Assembly (NCBI GenBank): GCA_937911965.1 | Contig: CALDPL010000243.1 | Coordinates: forward strand, 1-9,191 | Reading direction: 5' to 3' | Origin: an uncultured Allomuricauda sp. | GTDB lineage: Bacteria; Bacteroidota; Bacteroidia; Flavobacteriales; Flavobacteriaceae | Length of the DNA: 9,191 bases | Shown: piece by piece, positions 1 through 7,112 of the stretch | Numbering within the stretch: the first letter of the stretch is position 1 | Layout: each line of letters starts with the position of its first letter | The notes under the pieces: model-generated | Seen by the model: the letters and a program-made list of their open reading frames with translations, nothing else | What the model was told of the DNA's origin: nothing | Databases searched by the model: none | Translations under genes and position numbers: made by a program

Positions 1-430
1 TCACGGGATTGACAAAGACAATATCCGCAACGTCCAATATGGAATACGGGTTGTCCTTGATGCCATAGGGCTGTACGGGGTAGCCCTCATCGTCGATTTT
101 CAATATTTTGGGCCCGGTATAGGCAATGTGCATCCAGACCGATGCAGATCCAGGTCCCCCGTTAAAGGAGATTACCAAGGGCCGTTTGGATACATCTCCC
201 ACATCCGTTCTTTGATAATAGGTGAAAAAGAGCCCGGCAATGATCTTTCCCTCATCGTCCCAGACGGGCTGTTTCCCGGTGGTCGCTCGGTACTTTACCA
301 ATTTCCCCTTGATGTGTACCTGTCCCTGGGTGCTCACCGTGGAGTCCATGGCGGTATTCAGTTGTTGACCGCTCAAAGGGAGGGAGCAGACCAACAGGGC
401 AATGATGATTGAGTGGATTTTTATTCTCAT
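1..430 (-). CDS. S10-family serine carboxypeptidase-like secreted protein, N-terminal part
   Basis: Reading leftward from the ATG at 428-430 gives 143 codons that run off the window edge. The N-terminus is a Sec signal peptide (basic MRIKIH, hydrophobic core at residues 8-19, likely cleavage near LSG-QQ, residues 19-23). Residues 84-100 contain LVISFNGGPGSASVWM, the NGGPGS oxyanion-hole segment of alpha/beta-hydrolase S10 peptidases. Residues 131-143 (ILDVADIVFVNPV) match the family segment that leads into PVGTGxS. The catalytic Ser, Asp and His lie beyond the window and cannot be checked. By family this is a serine carboxypeptidase-type enzyme acting after export, in the periplasm or outside. 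It follows susD on the same strand after a 254-base gap with a terminator-like hairpin and a perfect palindrome, so it probably has its own control. Family assignment is fairly sure; the substrate is unknown. Confidence 0.85.
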   Translation of the reverse strand, partial: MRIKIHSIIIALLVCSLPLSGQQLNTAMDSTVSTQGQVHIKGKLVKYRATTGKQPVWDDEGKIIAGLFFTYYQRTDVGDVSKRPLVISFNGGPGSASVWMHIAYTGPKILKIDDEGYPVQPYGIKDNPYSILDVADIVFVNPV

Positions 431-446
431 TTCGGTTTGATTTAAT

Positions 447-464
447 GGTGGAACGCGTTCCACC
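447..464. promoter_or_regulatory. Perfect 18-bp palindrome upstream of the S10 peptidase, candidate operator
   Basis: GGTGGAACGCGTTCCACC is identical to its reverse complement over all 18 bases. Its near edge lies 16 bases upstream of the peptidase ATG at 430, in the 5' region of a minus-strand gene. The AACG/CGTT core resembles operators of dimeric repressors such as LacI or TetR types (inference). In RNA it could also form a 7-bp stem with a CGCG loop next to the start codon. No regulator gene is visible nearby. The symmetry is certain; the function is not. Confidence 0.6.
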
Positions 465-526
465 CGGTTTGTTTCGTACTGTTGTAAAGAAGGTTCAAGG
501 ATGCTTGACCGTCAAAGATGAAAATA

Positions 527-591
527 AAAAAGGGCAGGGGTCCCATTTTGAGCAAATTATGGGGTACTTGGTTGGCTTACCTGCCCTTTTT
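527..591 (-). terminator. Long terminator-like hairpin between susD and the peptidase gene
   Basis: AAAAAGGGCAGG (527-538) and CCTGCCCTTTTT (580-591) are perfect 12-base inverted repeats. The 41-base interior can fold further: on the minus strand CCCAT pairs with ATGGG, flanked by AT pairs. On the minus strand the outer stem ends in a T run, as expected of an intrinsic terminator after susD, 94-158 bases past its stop. The A/T-flanked stem is symmetrical, so it would work in either direction. The long interior is unusual for a simple terminator and allows an attenuator or processing site instead. Confidence 0.6.
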
Positions 592-600
592 CACACTAAT

Positions 601-626
601 CAAATCAAATCAAACAAACGAACAAG
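601..626. repeat. CAAAT/CAAA microrepeat tract
   Basis: The plus strand reads CAAAT CAAAT CAAA CAAA CGAA CAAG, a run of degenerate 4- to 5-base units. On the minus strand, the direction of susD and the peptidase, this gives several TTTG words in a row. It lies between the hairpins at 639-658 and 527-591. No function can be assigned. Confidence 0.5.
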
Positions 627-638
627 ATTTATCTTTCC

Positions 639-658
639 GGGACCCTCTTAAAGGTCCC
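639..658 (-). other. Small hairpin just after susD
   Basis: GGGACC (639-644) and GGTCCC (653-658) form a 6-bp GC-rich stem with an 8-base loop, 27 bases downstream of the susD stop on the minus strand. There is no T run after it, so it is not a canonical terminator. It could protect the 3' end of the susCD mRNA (inference). Confidence 0.4.
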
Positions 659-684
659 CATTATCGGTTTATGCCACAGCGGCC

Positions 685-2097
685 TCAATTGAGGTCCCAA
701 AACAGTTTGGTGGTCAAAAGATCGCCTCCGATCGAGGCGGCCGCGCTTTCATAATTGGGTTTGTTCAGGGTCTGCTCCGAAATCGGATAGATCAATCGGA
801 CCGGGACCGTGGGCACATAGGCCTGCGGTGGTGCCGATAGTTGGGGATAGTCCAACCTTCTGTATTCCGTCCAGGCTTCAAGACCTTGATTGAACAGGGC
901 CACCCACTTTTGCATTCCTATTTTCTCTTTCCAGGTTCCCGGGGCCGTTGCGTAATCCACCGCGGGATTTGCCAGATAGGCATCCGCACTGTCCCCGAGG
1001 CCGTAATACTCAAAGGAGGCCCGGATGGCGGAGGTGTAATGCCCGGCGGCATCCGTCACCCCGGCAATGCCCCTTTCGGCGGCTTCGGCCAATAAAAATT
1101 CGATGGTGCTGTAATCCAAAAAGATGACAGAGGTGTTGGGCTCGTAGAACAGGGTCCCGAATTCCGAATAGTCGTCATAGGGTACCACAAGACCTGAGGG
1201 CGAACCCACATAGGCTCCATCGACATCCTGAAAAAATACGGTCCTTCGTTCATCGTCCAGGGAATTCATATAATCCACAAAGGGCTTGCATCCCACAAAA
1301 TCCCGTCGGTTCCCCACGGCAAGGTCCGTCCAGAGCTCCGCGGTATTGGGCTGGGATTCCAAATGGTCCACCTCGGCCACATCGTCATTCGATGTGAAGA
1401 TGCCCGGAAGGGCAGTGGCAATGGCTTGGGTTCCCAATGTCGGGTCGGCGTCCATGATCCGCATTCCCATTTGCAGGAGCAGGGAATTGCCGAATTTTTC
1501 CCAGGCCGCGACATCACCGTCGTAAAGGAGGTCCTGTCCCCAAGATCCCGCAGCGGGGTCCAGGGAGGCCACTGCGGCGCTCAACCTGGAGATAAGATCG
1601 GCATAGATCTCTTCGTCCTTGTCATAGGCCGGGGAGATATTGTCGTAATCCAGGGCCTGGGAGTAGGGGATATCCCCAAAGGATTCCACCAATTTGGAAT
1701 AGGTGTACACATTCATGATTTCTATGATGGCCAATTGATTGGCGGCCACGGTGGCATTTGAGGGAGGGTTCTCCCCGATGACCCGGGCACTTTGCTGCAA
1801 ATTGATCAGGACCCCCATATAGACATCGCTCCAAGTGAAATTGGAATAATAGGTGGTACCTTCATTATAGGTCACCGAGGAGATCTGTTGTACCAAAAGG
1901 CGGGTGGTGTTCCAGGGGTTCCCATTGGCGCCATAATTGATCCCGCTCAAGAGATCGGACATATTCTTAACGGCATTGTTGAAAAAATTTTCCGCCGGAG
2001 CTTCCGTGGCATTTTTGACATCCACGTTCATGTCCTCCAAATCTCCAGAGCAGGAAAAAAACAATGCGAGGGGCACTATGATAAAATACTTTTTCAT
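685..2097 (-). CDS. SusD/RagB-like nutrient-binding outer-membrane lipoprotein (SusD_2 type)
   Basis: The protein has 470 residues. I chose the ATG at 2095-2097 because it starts a classic lipoprotein signal, MKKYFIIVPLALFFSCSGD, with the lipidated Cys at residue 16. An in-frame ATG 48 bases upstream would bury this signal and overlap susC. The residues after the Cys (SGDLED) are acidic, like the surface-export signals of Flavobacteriia lipoproteins. The early region (VKNATEAPAENFF and LLVQQISSV) and length fit the SusD_2 subgroup rather than classical starch-binding SusD. By family it sits as a lid on the SusC barrel, captures substrate at the cell surface and hands it over for TonB-driven import. 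It begins 19 bases after the susC stop, so the two are co-transcribed. Which ligand it binds cannot be read from the sequence. Confidence 0.93.
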   Translation of the reverse strand: MKKYFIIVPLALFFSCSGDLEDMNVDVKNATEAPAENFFNNAVKNMSDLLSGINYGANGNPWNTTRLLVQQISSVTYNEGTTYYSNFTWSDVYMGVLINLQQSARVIGENPPSNATVAANQLAIIEIMNVYTYSKLVESFGDIPYSQALDYDNISPAYDKDEEIYADLISRLSAAVASLDPAAGSWGQDLLYDGDVAAWEKFGNSLLLQMGMRIMDADPTLGTQAIATALPGIFTSNDDVAEVDHLESQPNTAELWTDLAVGNRRDFVGCKPFVDYMNSLDDERRTVFFQDVDGAYVGSPSGLVVPYDDYSEFGTLFYEPNTSVIFLDYSTIEFLLAEAAERGIAGVTDAAGHYTSAIRASFEYYGLGDSADAYLANPAVDYATAPGTWKEKIGMQKWVALFNQGLEAWTEYRRLDYPQLSAPPQAYVPTVPVRLIYPISEQTLNKPNYESAAASIGGDLLTTKLFWDLN

Positions 2098-2116
2098 GTT
2101 TTGAACTTTTTCTGTT

Positions 2117-5100
2117 TTAGAATTGGACTTGAAGATTGAAACCAAGGTCCTTGGTAGTGGGTAAAACCCCGTTTTGGGAACCCTGTAGGTTACCGGAGCT
2201 CAAACCGGCCTCTGGATCGGCAAAGGGAAGGTTCTTATGGATGATCCAAAGATTGGATCCCACAAGGCCGAACCGCAGCGATTGAATCCCGATCTTGTCC
2301 ATAAAGGGCATTTTCGGGAAATTATAGCTCAGGGCGATTTCCCTTAACTTCACATAGGAAGCATCGTATATAAAGTAGGCCCTCGGTGCCAAGGTGCTTC
2401 CAGTGGCGTTCCTATAGTCGTTCATGGCGGTTCTTACCGTGTTCTTTGAACCGTCAGGTGCCACTCCGTCCAAAATGATCCCCCCGCCATCGGCCAGGGA
2501 GTTTCGGATGGGGTTGCCCAAATCGTTCAATCCGGTGGACCATTTGAACAGACCCGACCTGTTCCCTGTGGCAATATCATTGGAGTGTACGTCCCCTCCG
2601 TGTTGGATATCGATCAGGAAGCTCAAATCAAAATTTTTGTACTTAAAGGAATTGCTGATACCCGCATTCCAGTCCGGTGTGATGTTTCCGATGACATTGT
2701 TGGAGGTGGTGGTTCGCTCATAGGCCCCAGTGGTTTGGTTGACCAAGGGCTTGCCGTCCACGTAGACATAGTCCGTTCCCTGAATGGTACCATAGGGCTC
2801 CCCAACGGTGGCATTGATCGTTACCCCGGAGACACTTCCCAATTGAAGGTTGGTCCCTCCATCAAAAAGGGAAAGCACCATACTTTGGTTCTTGGACCAG
2901 TTCAAATTGGCCCGCCATTGAAAATCCCCTTCCGGGATTATGGCTCCGTCCAGGGCAATTTCAATCCCTTTGTTTTCAATCTCCCCGGCATTTACAAACT
3001 TCGAGGAATACCCTGTGGAGGTGGAAACGGCCACGGGGATGATCTGATCCTTCGAATTGGTCTTGTACAGGGAAAGGTCCAATCCAACACGGTTTCTCAA
3101 AAATCGCATTTCCAGACCGGCTTCCACACTGACCGTGGTCTCTGGAAGCAGGTTTTCATTGTTCTTGGTGGCATTGGTGCCATAGAGGGGCACCGATCCA
3201 AAGGGTGTGGGCTTGTACAATACGTCCACCAGGCTGTTGGCAGGGGCCGAACTGCCGACCTCTGCGTAGTTTAGCCGTAGTTTTCCAAAACTCAACCAAT
3301 TGTTTTCCATCAAGTTCGAGAAAATAAAACTCGAAGAGATGGAGGGGTAGAAATAGGTGCTGTTGTCAGCGGGCAGGGTGGAAGAGTGGTCAAACCTTCC
3401 GGTCAGGTCCAGATAGACCAGGTTGTCATACCCAAAGGAGGCCAGACCATAAAATCCGTCCACGCCCACTTTTTCCACGTTTTCGATGGGGGCGGGAGGC
3501 AGGTCCAAGGAATTGGAAAGGGAATACAGACCGGGCAACACCAGGCCACCATTGGTTTCGGCATAAATGGAGCTCAAGTGTGTCCTTCGTATGTTGGTGC
3601 CCAATACCCCACTGATGTTCAGTTTATCGGTAATGTGTTTGTTGAAGTTGATCATCAGGTCGTAGTTCTCCTCACTGAAGTTGATGTTCCTTCGGGAATA
3701 CCTTCCCACGGCACCGGCAGTTCCTTCGTTGTTCCGTTCCTCCTGAATGAAGGAGTAGGTATCCAAGGAAACCCGGCCTTCCACATTCAGCCAATCGGCC
3801 AGTTTGTACTTGACAAAAACATTGCCGAACACCCGGCTTCTGGAATCGTTCTGATAGTTCTCATAAACCACCCAATACGGGTTGTCGATGGTGCCCCCCA
3901 TAAAGGGGTCGACATTGTTCCCGGTGTTGAAATAGGCCGCTTTCAATTCATCGATGCCCACGTTCATGGCCCAATACTTTCTCATGGAGGAGATGACGTT
4001 CTGGGCATTGGCACCCGTTTCATTCCCGGTCCTGTTCCTGCCCAGGGCGTCGGTCAGGATATAGTTTGCACTTCCCCCAACGGAAAGCTTTTCGGTGATG
4101 TCAAAGGTGGTGTTGATGGAAACATTGTCCCTGTTCAGCTTGCTGTTGGGCATGATCCCATCCTGGTTGAAGCGGGTGTAGGCAATCCTATAGGTCGCAT
4201 TTTCACTGCCTCCGGCCACTGCAATACTGGTAGTGGTGGTCACCGGGGTCTCAAAGAAATCGATCAATTTGCTGTTGGGTGCCACCCAGGGCGTGGGCTG
4301 CATATAATAGGGCGACCCCTCATAAAAGGAGTCCCATTGATAGACCAGTAGATTGGGGTCGAAGGGGGCACCATAGGACCCATAGGCCGTGGCCGGGGTC
4401 ACCCTGTCCAGTACTCCGTCCCCATCGACGTCGGTATCCACGAAAAAGCTGTTCCCACTGCTTCCGTAGACGGCACCATATCCGGTACCGTATTCATATT
4501 GAAAATCGGGCCATGTCGACTTGTCGATCCAACCAGTGGTCACACTGGTATTGATGGTCACGGTCGGTTTTTGGCTTACACCGGCACCCGACTTTGTGGT
4601 AATGATCACCGCTCCATTGGTGGCACGGGATCCGTACAAAGCCGTTGCGGCAGCTCCTTTGAGCACGTTGATGGATTTGATGTCGTTCGGGTTGATGTCC
4701 GAGGCCATGTTTCCATAATCAAAGCCCCCAGTACCATTTTGCTGGTCGGCCGTGTTGAAATTGGAGTTGCTCAAGGGCACCCCGTCCACTACGAAAAGGG
4801 CCTGGTTGTCCCCGGTCAGGGAAGTACTTCCACGGATCACCACGTTGGTGGATCCCCCCAGGTTGGTCCCCCTTTTGATCTGTACCCCGGCAATCTTTCC
4901 GGAAAGTGCATTGACCACGTTGTCCGTGGGGGTTCGGTTCACGTCCTCCCCCTCAATTTCCTGGGTGGCATATCCAAGGGACTTTTTCTCCCTTGAAATC
5001 CCCATCGCAGTGACCACGACCTCATCCAATTGGGAGGAATCCTCCACAAGGGTGATGCTGATGGGCCCGCTTCCGGTCACCTCCACCTCCGTGGACCTGA

Positions 5101-5680
5101 AACCGATATAGGAAATTACCAGAACGTCGCCAATTTCGGCCTCAATGCTGAAATTTCCATCAAAATCGGTCTGGGAACCCTGGGAGGTACCCTTGATCAG
5201 GATATTGGCTCCCAAAAGGGGAATTCCCGCCTGATCCGCCACGGTTCCCGTAATGGTATTCTGTAACGCGGGGGCTTGGACGGGTTCAATCAAGGAGGAA
5301 CCCCGATCGATCCCAAGATCCATTTTTCTGATAAGGATCACCTGTCGTCCCCTGAGTTTGTATACGATGGAAGTGTTCTTCAGCAATTGGGCAAGGATCT
5401 CCCCAAGCTCCTGTTTCTCTGATTTCAGGGAAACAATTTTCTTTAGTGGAATTTCATTGTGTTCATACATGAAACGATATTCCGAAAGTGATTCAATTTC
5501 CGCCAAGGCCCTTTCCAGGGTGACATTTTCAAGTTGAAGGGATAATTTATCCCCTTGGATGCCCGGATCGGCCTGGATATGCAGGATACAGGCCATAAAA
5601 AACAATAATGTCAATTTGGCCGGCCATTTATTTTCCGGCCATCCATGCAGAAAAAGAAATCGAAGTGGTTTTTTTTTCAT
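2117..5680 (-). CDS. SusC/RagA-like TonB-dependent receptor with STN signalling domain
   Basis: The protein has 1187 residues. In order it shows: a long basic N-region and signal core (about 22-37, ending HIQA); an STN domain (about 44-118, including LSLQLENVTLERALAEI); a carboxypeptidase-D-regulatory-like domain (about 142-212, NTITGTVADQAGIPLLGANI); a TonB box (LDEVVVTA, 218-225); a plug (about 226-365, with VIRGSTSL, ALFVVDGVPL and TNGAVIITTKSG); and an outer-membrane barrel to the C-terminus, LGFNLQVQF, ending in the aromatic residue typical of barrel proteins. The STN domain marks it as a transducer that can signal to FecR as well as import its substrate. Residues 417-425 read DVDGDGVLD, a calcium-loop-like motif. 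The gene starts ATG followed by nine A residues. A terminator lies between fecR and this gene, so susC probably has its own promoter in 5681-5730. Family is certain; substrate unknown. Confidence 0.96.
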   Translation of the reverse strand: MKKKPLRFLFLHGWPENKWPAKLTLLFFMACILHIQADPGIQGDKLSLQLENVTLERALAEIESLSEYRFMYEHNEIPLKKIVSLKSEKQELGEILAQLLKNTSIVYKLRGRQVILIRKMDLGIDRGSSLIEPVQAPALQNTITGTVADQAGIPLLGANILIKGTSQGSQTDFDGNFSIEAEIGDVLVISYIGFRSTEVEVTGSGPISITLVEDSSQLDEVVVTAMGISREKKSLGYATQEIEGEDVNRTPTDNVVNALSGKIAGVQIKRGTNLGGSTNVVIRGSTSLTGDNQALFVVDGVPLSNSNFNTADQQNGTGGFDYGNMASDINPNDIKSINVLKGAAATALYGSRATNGAVIITTKSGAGVSQKPTVTINTSVTTGWIDKSTWPDFQYEYGTGYGAVYGSSGNSFFVDTDVDGDGVLDRVTPATAYGSYGAPFDPNLLVYQWDSFYEGSPYYMQPTPWVAPNSKLIDFFETPVTTTTSIAVAGGSENATYRIAYTRFNQDGIMPNSKLNRDNVSINTTFDITEKLSVGGSANYILTDALGRNRTGNETGANAQNVISSMRKYWAMNVGIDELKAAYFNTGNNVDPFMGGTIDNPYWVVYENYQNDSRSRVFGNVFVKYKLADWLNVEGRVSLDTYSFIQEERNNEGTAGAVGRYSRRNINFSEENYDLMINFNKHITDKLNISGVLGTNIRRTHLSSIYAETNGGLVLPGLYSLSNSLDLPPAPIENVEKVGVDGFYGLASFGYDNLVYLDLTGRFDHSSTLPADNSTYFYPSISSSFIFSNLMENNWLSFGKLRLNYAEVGSSAPANSLVDVLYKPTPFGSVPLYGTNATKNNENLLPETTVSVEAGLEMRFLRNRVGLDLSLYKTNSKDQIIPVAVSTSTGYSSKFVNAGEIENKGIEIALDGAIIPEGDFQWRANLNWSKNQSMVLSLFDGGTNLQLGSVSGVTINATVGEPYGTIQGTDYVYVDGKPLVNQTTGAYERTTTSNNVIGNITPDWNAGISNSFKYKNFDLSFLIDIQHGGDVHSNDIATGNRSGLFKWSTGLNDLGNPIRNSLADGGGIILDGVAPDGSKNTVRTAMNDYRNATGSTLAPRAYFIYDASYVKLREIALSYNFPKMPFMDKIGIQSLRFGLVGSNLWIIHKNLPFADPEAGLSSGNLQGSQNGVLPTTKDLGFNLQVQF

Positions 5681-5730
5681 AATTTTGAATGATTTAATTT
5701 GTTTGAATCTCTATTTATTACGCAGTTGTT

Positions 5731-5758
5731 AAAAGGGAATGGGCAAACATTCCCTTTT
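5731..5758 (-). terminator. Hairpin terminator between fecR and susC
   Basis: AAAAGGGAATG (5731-5741) and CATTCCCTTTT (5748-5758) form an 11-bp stem with a 6-base loop. On the minus strand it lies 36-63 bases past the fecR stop and ends in TTTT; on the plus strand the T run is seven long. It should stop fecR transcripts before susC or attenuate read-through, leaving susC to a promoter in the 50 bases that follow. Confidence 0.7.
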
Positions 5759-5793
5759 TTTGTGTTCTTTTTTGATATGTCATAGGCCCCGGT

Positions 5794-6942
5794 TCATTCA
5801 ATGTTGATTTCCTTGATGTTTCCCCCGGTTTTTGTTTTGACCGTATATTCAAAGGGAACTATGATCTGAAGGGCCGTCATCACTTCTTCTATGGACTCCA
5901 CTTCCCGGTTGTACCTGGCGTCAAATGCAACTCCTTCCAATTCCTTGTTGTGGTTGACGATCTCCACATTGTAGAACCGTTCCAATTTTATCAGGAGTTC
6001 CGAAAAGGGAGTGTCCCTGAATACGATTTCCCCCTGAAGCCAACTGGTGTACAATTGGGTATCATCCACCCGGTCCAGGCTAAGGGTATGTTCCGATCTG
6101 TTCCAGCTGCCTTTGTGGCCCGGCTTCAAAAGGAGCTTGTTCTTGGAATCCGAGACCTGGGACAGGCTCACCGAACCCTCCACCAAAACGGTGCTGATGG
6201 TATGCTCCTCTTCATAGGCCGAGACATTGAATTCAGTACCAAGGACCTCTATGGCCATTCCCCCGGATTTGACGATAAAGGGGCGTTTTTGGTCCTTACT
6301 CACCTTAAAATAGGCCTCTCCGCTCATGCTGATCTCCCGGGCACCCTCTTTTGAAAACTTTACGGGATATCGAATGTGGGTACCCGAATTTAGTTCGACC
6401 TGGGTCCCGTCGGAGAGCACCAGGGTGAACATCTTTCCATGGGGGATGTGCAACTCGTTGAACAGGGGCTCCTCCGTATAGCCCGGATCGTATTTCAGGG
6501 TATTGCCTTCCTTGACCGCCACGACCTGTCCCGAAGGAAGGACGATGGCCTGCTTTTCATCACCTATAATGGGTTTTACATCGTTTCCGATCTCCAGGGT
6601 TATCATATCCTCCGGTATGGGATGTTCACCGGGGGCAAGGGATTGATTCAAGGCAATCCCCAAGGAGATCAACCCAATAAAGATCGCCGCGTATTTCCAT
6701 AGGGAACGCATCGGCAGTACCCGGGTCTTTTCCGCATTCAGGCGACGGTGAATGGTCTCCCAATCCCCTTCCACGTCCAATTCCTCCAACATGGCCAAGG
6801 ACTCCTCGACCAATCCATCTTCAAGAATTTTGGTCAAAAGTTCCCTATCGGCATTGGACAGCCCACTTTTGGACAGCCCGTCAAGGTTCCCCGACCTTTT
6901 CAATTCCTGTAAATAAACCTGCAATTGTTCCTTCTTGGACAT
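5794..6942 (-). CDS. FecR-family anti-sigma factor with C-terminal DUF4974 domain
   Basis: The protein has 382 residues from the ATG at 6940-6942. Further upstream in frame another ATG exists at 7000-7002, but its 20 extra codons (MGRCHPRSQ...) look untranslated and leave less promoter space. Residues 1-80 form a cytoplasmic sigma-binding region. One membrane segment follows (about 81-99, LWKYAAIFIGLISLGIAL). A periplasmic FecR domain spans about 165-260, with LSDGTQVELNSGTHIRYPVK and GEAYFKV. A DUF4974/STN-like end spans about 305-365 (TPFSELLIKLERFYNVEI). By family it holds the ECF sigma factor inactive until the STN domain of the cognate SusC signals ligand binding. Here it is divergent from the sigma gene and lies upstream of susCD on the same strand, separated by a terminator. 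Confidence 0.94.
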   Translation of the reverse strand: MSKKEQLQVYLQELKRSGNLDGLSKSGLSNADRELLTKILEDGLVEESLAMLEELDVEGDWETIHRRLNAEKTRVLPMRSLWKYAAIFIGLISLGIALNQSLAPGEHPIPEDMITLEIGNDVKPIIGDEKQAIVLPSGQVVAVKEGNTLKYDPGYTEEPLFNELHIPHGKMFTLVLSDGTQVELNSGTHIRYPVKFSKEGAREISMSGEAYFKVSKDQKRPFIVKSGGMAIEVLGTEFNVSAYEEEHTISTVLVEGSVSLSQVSDSKNKLLLKPGHKGSWNRSEHTLSLDRVDDTQLYTSWLQGEIVFRDTPFSELLIKLERFYNVEIVNHNKELEGVAFDARYNREVESIEEVMTALQIIVPFEYTVKTKTGGNIKEINIE

Positions 6943-7112
6943 GAGTATGGATTTCTTATTAATAGGTTGCCATTTTTGGGATCTAGGGTGACAGCGTCCC
7001 AATTTTTTTCAAAAATGTTAATTTTTTGGATTCCAAGTCAATAATTGATTATCATTGAATTATTAATTTGTTAACTTTAAATTTCTTAATAACCCCCTAA
7101 TTAAGAAAAATC
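6943..7112. promoter_or_regulatory. Divergent promoter region between fecR and the ECF sigma gene
   Basis: This 170-base, strongly AT-rich gap must hold the promoters of both genes. On the plus strand TTAATTTG (7063-7070) is one mismatch from the Bacteroidota -7 consensus TAnnTTTG and lies 42 bases before the sigma ATG; a TTG at 7045-7047 could be the distal element, although the spacing is short. On the minus strand no consensus element is clear. The GC-rich patch GGGTGACAGCGTCCC (6986-7000) stands out 44 bases upstream of fecR and could be an ECF-type promoter or operator (inference). Confidence 0.4.
7082..7108 (+). promoter_or_regulatory. 9-bp inverted repeat over the sigma-gene leader
   Basis: TTTCTTAAT (7082-7090) and ATTAAGAAA (7100-7108) are perfect inverted repeats around a 9-base loop, AACCCCCTA. 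The right arm ends four bases before the sigma ATG, in the ribosome landing region. It could be a repressor site or a weak mRNA hairpin limiting sigma synthesis. The arms are AT-rich, so thermal stability as RNA is modest. Confidence 0.4.

Noticed and set aside
505..515. TTGACCGTCAA, a small inverted repeat with a one-base centre
   Set aside because: Five-base arms are expected by chance in a gap of this size; nothing ties it to a promoter. Kept only as a note beside the stronger palindrome at 447-464.
2098..2145. Upstream in-frame ATG for susD at 2143-2145
   Set aside because: It would overlap the end of susC and place 16 polar residues before an otherwise perfect lipoprotein signal peptide, so the ATG at 2095-2097 is preferred.
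3386..4351. A 321-codon open frame on the plus strand inside susC
   Set aside because: It is fully antisense to the well-supported SusC barrel, has no recognisable domain or signal, and its composition (many Val, Gly, Ile, His) is that of a shadow frame. The same applies to the shorter antisense frames at 2585-3274, 1363-1761 and 5950-6354.
431..5701. ATTAAATC shared shortly upstream of both the peptidase and susC start codons
   Set aside because: An eight-base AT-rich word 8 and 10 bases before two starts is weak evidence in AT-rich leaders; it is too short to call a common regulatory element.
6943..7002. Upstream in-frame ATG for fecR at 7000-7002
   Set aside because: The extra 20 residues look like translated leader DNA, and the downstream ATG gives MSKKEQLQVYLQELK, a normal start for this anti-sigma type.
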